DNA of 5,806 bases from an uncultured Anaerotruncus sp. (GTDB lineage: Bacteria; Bacillota; Clostridia; Oscillospirales; Ruminococcaceae), in contig CAJUJI010000051.1 of the NCBI GenBank assembly GCA_910586875.1, positions 11,853 through 17,658 of the forward strand, given 5' to 3'. The notes under the pieces are model-generated. The model worked only from the letters and a program-made list of their open reading frames with translations, was not told the origin of the DNA and did not search any database. The first letter of the stretch is position 1; every line of letters starts with the position of its first letter. Made by a program: the position numbers and the translations under genes. Of the stretch, positions 1 through 5,637 are shown in pieces.

Positions 1-34
1 CTGGAAAAAACCAGACAGAAAGGGGCGACAAGCT

Positions 35-823
35 ATGAAAGCAACCGTACTCGGCTTCATCAACGAAAAAGGGGGTGTTGGCAAATCCACCAGCGCAGCA
101 ACAACGGCATACCTGCTTGCAAAGCAAGGCAAAAAGGTGCTGCTCATCGACTTTGACGGGCAAGGGCACGCTTCCCTGCTGTGCGGCGTGCAAAACATCA
201 ACCGGCAGGAAATCACGATTGCGACCCTCATGAACCACATCATCGACGGGGAGGCTTTACCAAAGCCGGAGCAATACCTCGTGCATCATGCAGGTGTGGA
301 TTTGGTCCCCTCCAACAGTCAGCTGTTCGCGCTGGAGCGCAACCTTGCAAATGCGGATTTCCGCGAAACAAAGCTGCGGGAATATGTGCAGACGATGCGC
401 AGCAGCTACGAATACATCCTCATCGATTGTATGCCGAACGGCGGCACCCCACAAATCAACGTTATGCTAGCCGCGGATGCGTTGGTAATCCCGACACAGG
501 CGGAGGTATTCAGCGCGGTCGGGCTGAGCCAGCTGGCACGGCATGCCAGTACCATCGCCCGCAACACCGGCCATTCGCTGAAAATTACCGGCGTCCTGCT
601 CACCATGCTGGACCAGCGCACCTGCCTCGCCCGCGAGATTGGCGAGATGCTCGCGGAGCATACACAGCAAAACAGCATCCCCATCTTTCAGACGAAAATT
701 CCGCGCTCCACCAAGGTGGGAGAAGCCGCGCTATATGGTCAAACCATCTGTGAGTATCTTCCGAAACATCCCGCAGCGCTCGCGTATGAAGCCTTCGTAA
801 AGGAGCTGATCGCGGATGCCTAG
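35..823 (+). CDS. parA: ParA-family partition ATPase (Soj/MinD-like)
   Basis: 262 residues, a normal length for a small ParA without an N-terminal DNA-binding domain. Residues 11-19 (EKGGVGKST) form the deviant Walker A motif with both the signature lysine (K12) and the P-loop lysine (K17). LLIDFDGQG at 37-44 is the Walker A' region, with F-D-G in place of the more usual A-D-P. YILID at 127-131 is Walker B, followed by the family-typical AADALVIPTQAE at 146-157. Proteins of this family bind ATP, dimerise on nonspecific DNA and, with ParB, position plasmids, chromosomes or mobile elements before division. The ATG has an AAAGGGG ribosome binding site at 19-25 with suitable spacing. The stop overlaps the parB start by 8 bases, so the two are very likely co-transcribed and translationally coupled. 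The family call is secure; the role in element maintenance is inferred from the neighbours. Confidence 0.95.
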   Translation: MKATVLGFINEKGGVGKSTSAATTAYLLAKQGKKVLLIDFDGQGHASLLCGVQNINRQEITIATLMNHIIDGEALPKPEQYLVHHAGVDLVPSNSQLFALERNLANADFRETKLREYVQTMRSSYEYILIDCMPNGGTPQINVMLAADALVIPTQAEVFSAVGLSQLARHASTIARNTGHSLKITGVLLTMLDQRTCLAREIGEMLAEHTQQNSIPIFQTKIPRSTKVGEAALYGQTICEYLPKHPAALAYEAFVKELIADA

Positions 824-1733
824 ACAGCGGATATCACTGGGCTACGATGAAATGCTCGGCAGTACATCAAACACGATTCCAATAGAACTTCCGCTTGAAA
901 AGCTGGTTTCATTCCCCAATCATCCCTTCAAACCGTATACCGCGGAGCGTCTGAAACAGCTGGTGGGAAGCGTCAAACTTCATGGCATTCTGGAGCCGGT
1001 ACTGGTCTGGAAAAGGCCGAAAACGAGGGATGTTTACACGATTCTTTCAGGGCATAACCGCGTGAATGCGGCAAAGGAAGCGGGCTTGTCTGCTGTGCCG
1101 GTCCGGATGATGGAACAGCTCAGCGAGGCGGAAGCGATGCTTATCGTGACCGAGACAAATTTGCATCAGCGCTCCTTTACGGACTTAACTCATAGTGAGC
1201 GTGCCATCGCCATCCATGCGCATTACGAAGCGGTAAAGGCACACGGGAAAAACCGAAAGCTGGTGGAAGCCATTGGGCAGCTGTGCCGTATCCCGTCGGG
1301 TAACGGGCGCAGCATCGAAAAAACCTGCATGGAGTTTGGCGCATCACAGGGTGCAATCGCTAGATATCTGCGCATCTATGCGCTGCTGCCGCAACTGCGG
1401 GAGCTGCTGGACAGCGGAAAGCTATCGCTGCGGGCAGGGGTTGAGCTGTCGTGGCTGGCAGAGGAGAAACAGCAATTGGTGCTGGACAAGCTTATGCAGA
1501 CAGGAAAGAAAATCACCGAGCAGCAGGCAAAACAGCTTCGGGAAGTGTCAGAGCAATTGGACACGGCGAGAATAGAGAAAATCCTCTACGAATGTGCGAC
1601 CCCCCAATTATACAAATTGAGTGTCACGAAAGAGCTCATCACGCGATATTTTCCGGAGAAAACGAATCGAAAGGAGGTTGCAGCGACCATCGAAAAAGCA
1701 TTGGCGGCATACTTTGAGGCAAGGGTCATCTAA
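816..1733 (+). CDS. parB: ParB/Spo0J-family partition protein
   Basis: 305 residues. The N-terminal ParB domain covers about residues 21-125: an IPIELPLEKLVSFPNHPF entry strand at 21-38, the GILEPVLV strand at 57-64, ILSGHNRVNAA at 76-86 (the position of the GERRxRA nucleotide-binding motif of chromosomal ParB) and ETNLHQR at 113-119 (equivalent to the ENLQR box). A linker leads to a helix-turn-helix region at about 168-215, with GASQGAIARYLRIYALLP at 175-192. The C-terminal part at 215-305 is helical and charged and probably dimerises. The family binds a centromere-like site and stimulates ParA; in several members the N-domain is a CTP-dependent clamp. Here the G-H-N-R version resembles ParB proteins of mobile elements more than chromosomal Spo0J. 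The start at 816 overlaps parA and has AAGGAG at 799-804. No parS-like palindrome was found in the window. Confidence 0.92.
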   Translation: MPRQRISLGYDEMLGSTSNTIPIELPLEKLVSFPNHPFKPYTAERLKQLVGSVKLHGILEPVLVWKRPKTRDVYTILSGHNRVNAAKEAGLSAVPVRMMEQLSEAEAMLIVTETNLHQRSFTDLTHSERAIAIHAHYEAVKAHGKNRKLVEAIGQLCRIPSGNGRSIEKTCMEFGASQGAIARYLRIYALLPQLRELLDSGKLSLRAGVELSWLAEEKQQLVLDKLMQTGKKITEQQAKQLREVSEQLDTARIEKILYECATPQLYKLSVTKELITRYFPEKTNRKEVAATIEKALAAYFEARVI

Positions 1734-1755
1734 GCAATTAGATGGCCCTATTTTT
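1722..1755 (+). terminator. Intrinsic terminator at the end of parAB
   Basis: AGGGTCATCTAA at 1722-1733 pairs with TTAGATGGCCCT at 1738-1749 through a GCAA loop. This gives a 12-pair stem with one T-G wobble (1726 with 1745), followed by a T run at 1751-1755. The 5' arm is made of the last codons and the stop codon of parB. The shape is that of a rho-independent terminator. Because ribosomes finishing parB would cover the 5' arm, termination may depend on how parB is translated; that is inference. Confidence 0.8.
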
Positions 1756-1778
1756 ATGTTAAGGAAAGGAAAAGGAAT

Positions 1779-2282
1779 ATGGCATTTTTGAGAGAACTGA
1801 AATTTTATAGCCCCCTGCAAATTAAAATCTACTCCCAAGAGGAGGATATCTTGCAAATTTTAGAGGACTATGAAACCGGTGAATACAGCGAGGAAATTTA
1901 CGCGGCGCTGCTGCGGGAACGAGCATCTTTAGATGAAAAAACCGGTCTCATGAAATATTTTGATGGAAGCGAGGCGGTTCAAAAGAAGGTGGCGAGCTTA
2001 TTCTTTGACATCGAGGAATGGGACGGAAGGCTCCTGGGCGTAACGCTGATTCAGACTCGGTCACCACTTACCGAGCAAGAGCTAGCAGAGTTGCTGGACT
2101 ACGCCGAAGAGCAGATGAGCGACGGTTTTGGAGAGGGCTTTGAACAGCGGGAAATTCAAACGCCGGATGGGGATTTGTATGTCCATTTCTGGAATTCCAA
2201 GAATTTTGAGTTTGTCCCAGAGGATGCGTTTGATGCTTCCTGTTTTTGTCCGGATTACCGGCGCGGTTTCCGACATGGCTGA
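1779..2282 (+). CDS. Conserved accessory protein of unknown function paired with ArdA-like gene
   Basis: 167 residues, acidic, with no signal peptide, membrane segment or known catalytic motif. It starts with a short beta stretch (LKFYSPLQIKIYS, 7-19), continues with a charged helical part (20-60), a KKVASLFFDIEEWDGRLLGV segment at 69-88 that looks like strands, and a helix TEQELAELLDYAEEQMSDGF at 98-117. GEGFEQREI at 118-126 followed by LYVHFWNS at 133-140 looks like the conserved core. From memory it resembles a family found beside ArdA-like genes in clostridial mobile elements, but I cannot assign a function. The ATG at 1779 has a purine-rich ribosome binding site (1761-1775). The start of the gene looks more A+T-rich than its neighbours. 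Its last 50 bases overlap the next gene in another frame, so the tail after about residue 150, which reads unlike the core, may be shaped by that overlap. Confidence 0.75.
   Translation: MAFLRELKFYSPLQIKIYSQEEDILQILEDYETGEYSEEIYAALLRERASLDEKTGLMKYFDGSEAVQKKVASLFFDIEEWDGRLLGVTLIQTRSPLTEQELAELLDYAEEQMSDGFGEGFEQREIQTPDGDLYVHFWNSKNFEFVPEDAFDASCFCPDYRRGFRHG
2219..2224 (+). promoter_or_regulatory. Ribosome binding site deciding the start of the ArdA-like gene
   Basis: AGAGGA lies 8 bases before the ATG at 2233. The alternative ATG at 2275, which would give only an 8-base overlap with the upstream gene, has no purine-rich site at a useful distance. An ATG at 2224 is also in frame but overlaps this site. 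This favours 2233 as the start, although the 50-base overlap with the upstream gene is long. Confidence 0.5.
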
Positions 2283-3336
2283 GATAAAGGCGGTGCTTCT
2301 GCGGGAGGACGAAACCCTTGCGGGCAGCTGTCCGGCAGCGGAACTCTGCCTGCCCGCCAGTCGGTACGAGATTGCCGACGCGTTGCAACGGGCGCGTATT
2401 TCGCCCGACCATTCCAAGTTCTGTCTGCTAAATATTTGCTGTAAAATTCCTATCCTTGCAAATTATTTGGCAAAGGCTGTCTCCTTGGACGGCCTGAACC
2501 TGCTGGCGCACCGGCTGGCGGCGCTGTCAGATTGGGAGCGCACCGCCTATGAAGGGATGCTGAAAACCCGCGCAGAATGGCCGTTGGAGGAGCTTGTGAA
2601 CCTGACCTACAACCTATCCGAATGCCAAGTGGCCACGCTGTATAGCGACCGGCAGCTGGGAAAATTTCTCGCACAGCAGGAGCTGCTGCCGGAGCTGGAC
2701 GGCGTTCCAAAGGTGGTGCAAGGCTGGCTCGACTGGGCGCGGGTGGGCGCTTATAAGCGCAAAGCCGAGGGCGGCGTGTTCACCGGCGGCGGGTATGTGG
2801 TCAACGACGCGACCGCATGGAAGCAGGTCTATTCCGCAGCGCTACCGCCGGAGGAAATTCCTGTGTTTGACACGCCAATCCAGGGGATTTTCCGTGCTCA
2901 CACAGAAAATCGTGTATTTGATTTACCAGCAAGCAGCCATATAGACGAACAAGTGGTAATGCAGGTATCCAGCAGTATCCCACCGTTGGAAAGAATGTTG
3001 GAGCCATACGAAAGCCTTGTGTATCTCAACGAGGCGGCGCGCGAGCTGATGAAAATACCGCAGGACGCACAGCCCCAATTCAAGGCGGTGTTGGAATACG
3101 AGGGCTGCGCGGATTTGACACAGGCGGTAACGCTGAGTCAGCGGTTGGAGCAATATGGCCTATTTCCGGAGCTGGATACGCCAGAGGATTACGGAAAATG
3201 GATGCTACACTCAAAAATGAAAGCATCGGAGGAAAATCCGGCACTAGAATTGTTGTCCTTGCGGGAATATGGCCTGGCGTGGATGGCGCGAAATCGTGCA
3301 AAAAGAACCCGTTATGGAATGGTACAAAAGAGATAA
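2233..3336 (+). CDS. ArdA-like antirestriction protein with duplicated domain
   Basis: 367 residues from the start at 2233 (353 if it begins at 2275). ArdA proteins are small acidic DNA mimics that block type I restriction enzymes, usually about 165 residues. Residues 40-191 match the layout of the clostridial ArdA-like proteins: LPASRYEIADALQRARI at 40-56, LNLLAHRLAALS at 88-99, LTYNLS at 124-129, LGKFLAQQELLPEL at 142-155 and EGGVFTGGGYVV at 179-190. The second half repeats this order in diverged form: LPASSHIDEQV at 231-241, LNEAARELMKIP at 265-276, LTQAVTLSQRLEQYGLFPEL at 295-314 and a final RYGMV at 360-364. There is no signal peptide or membrane segment. It is probably translationally coupled to the 1779 gene and is followed 14 bases later by a terminator. 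The domain assignment is by pattern recognition; antirestriction activity is inferred, and the long form could instead have another DNA-mimic or regulatory role. Confidence 0.7.
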   Translation: MLPVFVRITGAVSDMAEIKAVLLREDETLAGSCPAAELCLPASRYEIADALQRARISPDHSKFCLLNICCKIPILANYLAKAVSLDGLNLLAHRLAALSDWERTAYEGMLKTRAEWPLEELVNLTYNLSECQVATLYSDRQLGKFLAQQELLPELDGVPKVVQGWLDWARVGAYKRKAEGGVFTGGGYVVNDATAWKQVYSAALPPEEIPVFDTPIQGIFRAHTENRVFDLPASSHIDEQVVMQVSSSIPPLERMLEPYESLVYLNEAARELMKIPQDAQPQFKAVLEYEGCADLTQAVTLSQRLEQYGLFPELDTPEDYGKWMLHSKMKASEENPALELLSLREYGLAWMARNRAKRTRYGMVQKR

Positions 3337-3350
3337 CATACCTGGAATCG

Positions 3351-3377
3351 ATGCGGCTGAAAATAGCCGCATTTTTT
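3351..3377 (+). terminator. Intrinsic terminator after the ArdA-like gene
   Basis: ATGCGGCT at 3351-3358 and AGCCGCAT at 3365-3372 are perfect reverse complements around a 6-base loop, and six T residues follow from 3372. This is a textbook rho-independent terminator, 14 bases after the stop at 3336. Only about 32 bases remain before the next start codon. Confidence 0.88.
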
Positions 3378-3409
3378 CATATCTAAACAAAAAAGGAGCA
3401 TGTAAAATT

Positions 3410-3487
3410 ATGAGCAAGGCAAGAAAAAGCATCGCATTTGCGCTGGCGACTATGATGAGCCTGGGGCTGTGCGTCGGCGCTTACGCG
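3410..3487 (+). other. Signal peptide of the secreted protein
   Basis: This encodes residues 1-26: a basic n-region (K3, R5, K6), a hydrophobic h-region at about 8-22 and a c-region ending in AYA, with D27 following. It fits type I signal peptidase cleavage. The Cys at 21 is not in a convincing lipobox, because the residues after it (V-G-A-Y) lead on to a better AYA site. Confidence 0.8.
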
Positions 3488-4762
3488 GACACGGTCACCG
3501 TCCTGGACAATGGGGCCGCGCCTGAGGAAACCTCGGCGCAGACCGGCATGGCGCCTGCACCCGCGCCGGAAGGCGCTGTGGATGGGAGCTTGCGCGCGGA
3601 CATCCCCGCCGGAGAGGCACAGAAGGAAATCCCCATTGCAAGCGGCAGCGGCCTCTTAGGGATGGATGTGCGCATCACAAAGGGCGGCGCGTACATCGAG
3701 AGCGTCACCCTCGAAAACGGCAAGCTGGTGGTCAAGGCGAAAAGCCCTGGCGCGCTGGAGAGCGAGCAGGAATATGCGGTGGAGGTGACGCTGTACGATC
3801 TGGAAACCGGCAAAAGCTCGTTCGTGACCATTTCCGGCGTTATTGGAGCAGCCTTGGAGAGCGCGCAGCCGGAGTCGTCCGCATCCGAGCCAGAGCAGAT
3901 GACAGGCATCGGGCTAAAGGACGCGGTAGACAGCGTCGTGACCGCCCATCTGTACAAATATGGCGGAGATCGTGAAATTGCCATCCCCATTTTGGCGCCG
4001 GAGGGCGCGGGAGCTATCCGCCTCAAGGATAAGGAAATTGTGGAGGGCCGCGACGTTATCCGCAAGGTGTCGGTCAGCGGAAAGAAGCTGCTGGTAGAGG
4101 CGAAGTTCCCGTACAGCATGTTGGACGAGCCAGAGCCGTACAAAATCGAGGTGACGCTGGAGGACAGCAAAAGCAAAGCGACCGCGGATTTTCTCATCCG
4201 CGGGACGGTCTACTGGCAGGCAACGGCTGAGCCGGTTGCGCCGCACGAATACCGTGAGAAAAAAGCGGTGATCGTGGATTTCGACGGAAACGACGGCGAG
4301 ACCCTGCATTTTGAAAATGGCAGCATCCGCACAGACGGCCTGAAAAGCGGCATCGCGAACCTGGACATCAGCTATGCGGACAGCGGCGCGGATTGCGAGG
4401 GACTGGACGTTTATACGGTCAATTTCCTGGCATCGCCAAAGCTGGACCGTGCGGTCACCGTCTGTTTGGACGCGGACGAGGGTAACTGCGTGTATCAGGT
4501 GAGCGGGAACGGCAAGCTGACAAAGCTGGATGCCGTTTACAATAAATCCGCTGGAGAGCTGCGTTTTACAACCCGCAAGCTGGGCGAATATGTGGTGACG
4601 CTGCAGGAGCTGAAACGGGATTCCAAGCCAGCTTCGGACTTCTCTGGCGGTGAGAATACTGCCCCCTCAAAAGCCGAAACACCGAAAGAGAATACCGAAA
4701 AAGCACCACAGGCAGGTGCTTCTGATTACGTCGGAAAACAAAATCCAGGGACTGGCAGATAA
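3410..4762 (+). CDS. Secreted repeat-containing protein with C-terminal NPGTG motif
   Basis: 450 residues from the ATG at 3410, which has AAAAAGGAG at 3390-3398. The frame is open upstream, but earlier starts would cross the terminator and bury the signal peptide. Residues 1-26 form a classical signal peptide: positive MSKARK, a hydrophobic core and AYA before the likely cleavage at D27. A low-complexity Ala/Pro/Glu-rich stretch (36-70) follows. Two diverged beta-rich repeats lie at about 73-146 and 189-268, sharing the pattern GKLVVKAK / KKLLVEAK, then EYAVEVTL / PYKIEVTL, then ISGVIG / IRGTVY. A third beta-rich region (about 285-402) ends in GEYVVTLQEL. The tail (403-450) is charged and disordered-looking and stops at NPGTGR, similar to clostridial sortase motifs but with no hydrophobic anchor after it. 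The export call is firm; the function is unknown. A surface or secreted role in cell contact or adhesion would fit a mobile element but is inference. I recognise no enzyme motif. Confidence 0.85.
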   Translation: MSKARKSIAFALATMMSLGLCVGAYADTVTVLDNGAAPEETSAQTGMAPAPAPEGAVDGSLRADIPAGEAQKEIPIASGSGLLGMDVRITKGGAYIESVTLENGKLVVKAKSPGALESEQEYAVEVTLYDLETGKSSFVTISGVIGAALESAQPESSASEPEQMTGIGLKDAVDSVVTAHLYKYGGDREIAIPILAPEGAGAIRLKDKEIVEGRDVIRKVSVSGKKLLVEAKFPYSMLDEPEPYKIEVTLEDSKSKATADFLIRGTVYWQATAEPVAPHEYREKKAVIVDFDGNDGETLHFENGSIRTDGLKSGIANLDISYADSGADCEGLDVYTVNFLASPKLDRAVTVCLDADEGNCVYQVSGNGKLTKLDAVYNKSAGELRFTTRKLGEYVVTLQELKRDSKPASDFSGGENTAPSKAETPKENTEKAPQAGASDYVGKQNPGTGR

Positions 4763-4805
4763 CAGCAAAGGAGGTTTCAAAGCGGAAAAGAAGCATCCCA
4801 ATTGA
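4716..4805 (+). other. Possible displaced N-terminus of the adenine methyltransferase (out of frame)
   Basis: From a GTG at 4716, overlapping the end of the secreted-protein gene in another frame, 29 codons run to a TGA at 4803-4805. The peptide contains ENKIQGLADNSKGGFKAEKK, hydrophilic and protein-like. Its end falls exactly where the methyltransferase frame starts with LNSFISWIGG. The strong AAAGGAGG at 4767-4774 would then be coding (K-G-G) instead of a ribosome binding site. This suggests a one- or two-base indel near 4797-4803 separating the N-terminal extension from the main frame. It may equally be chance; no homologue could be checked. Confidence 0.3.
4767..4774 (+). promoter_or_regulatory. 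Strong Shine-Dalgarno-like site far from the methyltransferase start
   Basis: AAAGGAGG begins 4 bases after the stop of the secreted-protein gene and is a near-ideal ribosome binding site. However, the first ATG, GTG or TTG after it in any frame is the TTG at 4802, 27 bases away. Either initiation uses the weaker purine stretch GAAAAGAAG at 4785-4793, or the site is not a ribosome binding site at all and is coding sequence of a disrupted extension. Confidence 0.4.
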
Positions 4806-5626
4806 ACAGCTTCATTTCCTGGATTGGCGGCAAAAAGGCGCTGCGCGACGAGGTTGTGCGGCGCTTTCCGCTGTCCTATGCAAAATACATCGAGGTGTTT
4901 GGCGGCGCGGGCTGGGTGCTGTTTCACAAGCCGCCAGGCCGCGAGGAGGAATATTTTAACGACTTCAATCCGAATTTAACCAATTTATATTTATGCGTTC
5001 AGAACGCGCAAAAGGAGCTGGAGCTAAAGCAGCAGCTCGGCAAGGCGATCAATTCGGAGCTGGCGTTTCGGCACCTGATGCAGGCGAACAAAATCCCCGT
5101 GACCGATATTCCAAATGTGCAACGGGCAGCGCAATTCTACCAGCTGATTCGGTACAGCTTTGGCAGCGCCTGCGACAGCTTCGGGGGCCAGCCGGTGAAC
5201 ATCCAGGGTAGCCTGCCGCTGATGGACGCGGTCTCGAAACGGCTGCAATCGGTGGTGATTTTCAATCGGGATTTCGAAAGCCTCATCCGACTGCGGGACG
5301 GGCCGGACAGCTTTTTTTACTGCGACCCGCCCTACTTTGGGACCGAGGATTATTACCAGAATGTCAGCTTCACCCGTGCGGACCATGAACGGCTGGCAGG
5401 CGTGCTGCTCGGGATGGAGGGAAAATTTCTGCTTTCTTATAACGATTGTGCAGAGATTCGCAGCCTGTACCGCAGGCCGGAAATCCAAATCGAACAGGTG
5501 GAGCGGCTGAACAATCTGCGCCAGCAGCTGGAGGGCGGCTGTATGTACGCCGAGCTGCTCATCGCCAACTACGACATGCGCGAGCGGTTTCGCTCGTTAC
5601 CGGAGCAGCTGATATTTACCGTTTGA
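4802..5626 (+). CDS. D12-class DNA adenine (N6) methyltransferase
   Basis: 274 residues from the TTG start. FISWIGGKKALRDEVVRRFP at 4-23 is the W-x-G-G-K motif of the D12 (Dam-like) class. YIEVFGGAGWVLF at 29-41 is the AdoMet-binding motif I, and FNDFNPNLTNLY at 52-63 carries the acidic residue that usually follows it. FFYCDPPYF at 171-179 is the catalytic DPPY motif, and the C-terminal ANYDMRERF at 255-263 is typical of the family. All catalytic elements are present, so it should be active, transferring a methyl group from AdoMet to N6 of adenine. Dam-like members often act on GATC, but specificity cannot be read from the sequence. No restriction endonuclease partner is next to it, so it looks like an orphan methylase that could shield the element from host restriction. 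The start is uncertain: TTG is rare, its spacing to the AGGAGG site is poor, and the frame is open back to 4763. It is followed 11 bases later by the AbrB-like gene. Confidence 0.93.
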   Translation: MNSFISWIGGKKALRDEVVRRFPLSYAKYIEVFGGAGWVLFHKPPGREEEYFNDFNPNLTNLYLCVQNAQKELELKQQLGKAINSELAFRHLMQANKIPVTDIPNVQRAAQFYQLIRYSFGSACDSFGGQPVNIQGSLPLMDAVSKRLQSVVIFNRDFESLIRLRDGPDSFFYCDPPYFGTEDYYQNVSFTRADHERLAGVLLGMEGKFLLSYNDCAEIRSLYRRPEIQIEQVERLNNLRQQLEGGCMYAELLIANYDMRERFRSLPEQLIFTV

Positions 5627-5627
5627 C

Positions 5628-5633
5628 AGGAGG
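5628..5633 (+). promoter_or_regulatory. Ribosome binding site of the AbrB-like gene
   Basis: AGGAGG lies 4 bases before the ATG at 5638, a short but workable spacing. An ATG at 5634 is out of frame and does not give the recognisable AbrB protein, so 5638 is preferred. Confidence 0.75.
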
Positions 5634-5637
5634 ATGT

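Noticed and set aside
1..14. Small inverted repeat CTGG-A6-CCAG at the window edge
   Set aside because: Only four base pairs and cut by the window start; could be the tail of an upstream hairpin but cannot be supported.
181..753. 190-residue open frame inside parA on the same strand
   Set aside because: It is rich in Arg, Pro, His and Cys, has no ribosome binding site, and lies wholly within the well-recognised ParA frame; a shadow of G+C-rich codons.
1292..1307. Short inverted repeat CCCGT-ACGGG in parB, considered as a parS-like site
   Set aside because: Five base pairs with a 6-base loop, single copy, and no resemblance to known parS palindromes.
2128..2232. Longer start for the ArdA-like gene at 2128
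   Set aside because: The extra N-terminal residues are the out-of-frame reading of the upstream gene's conserved core (G-E-G-F-E-Q-R-E-I) and have no convincing start site; 2233 fits the ribosome binding site better.
3301..3410. Search for a promoter before the secreted-protein gene
   Set aside because: No pair of -35 and -10 boxes with normal spacing stands out; A+T-rich words near 3378-3390 overlap the terminator tail.
3481..4197. 238-residue open frame on the - strand opposite the secreted-protein gene
   Set aside because: Ser/Thr/Pro-rich composition is what the complement of this gene gives, and the + strand has a clear signal peptide, repeats and ribosome binding site.
5581..5596. Perfect 6-bp inverted repeat CGAGCG-GTTT-CGCTCG near the end of the methyltransferase gene
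   Set aside because: It lies within coding sequence (residues R-E-R-F-R-S region) with no T run, and G+C-rich coding sequence gives such short repeats by chance.
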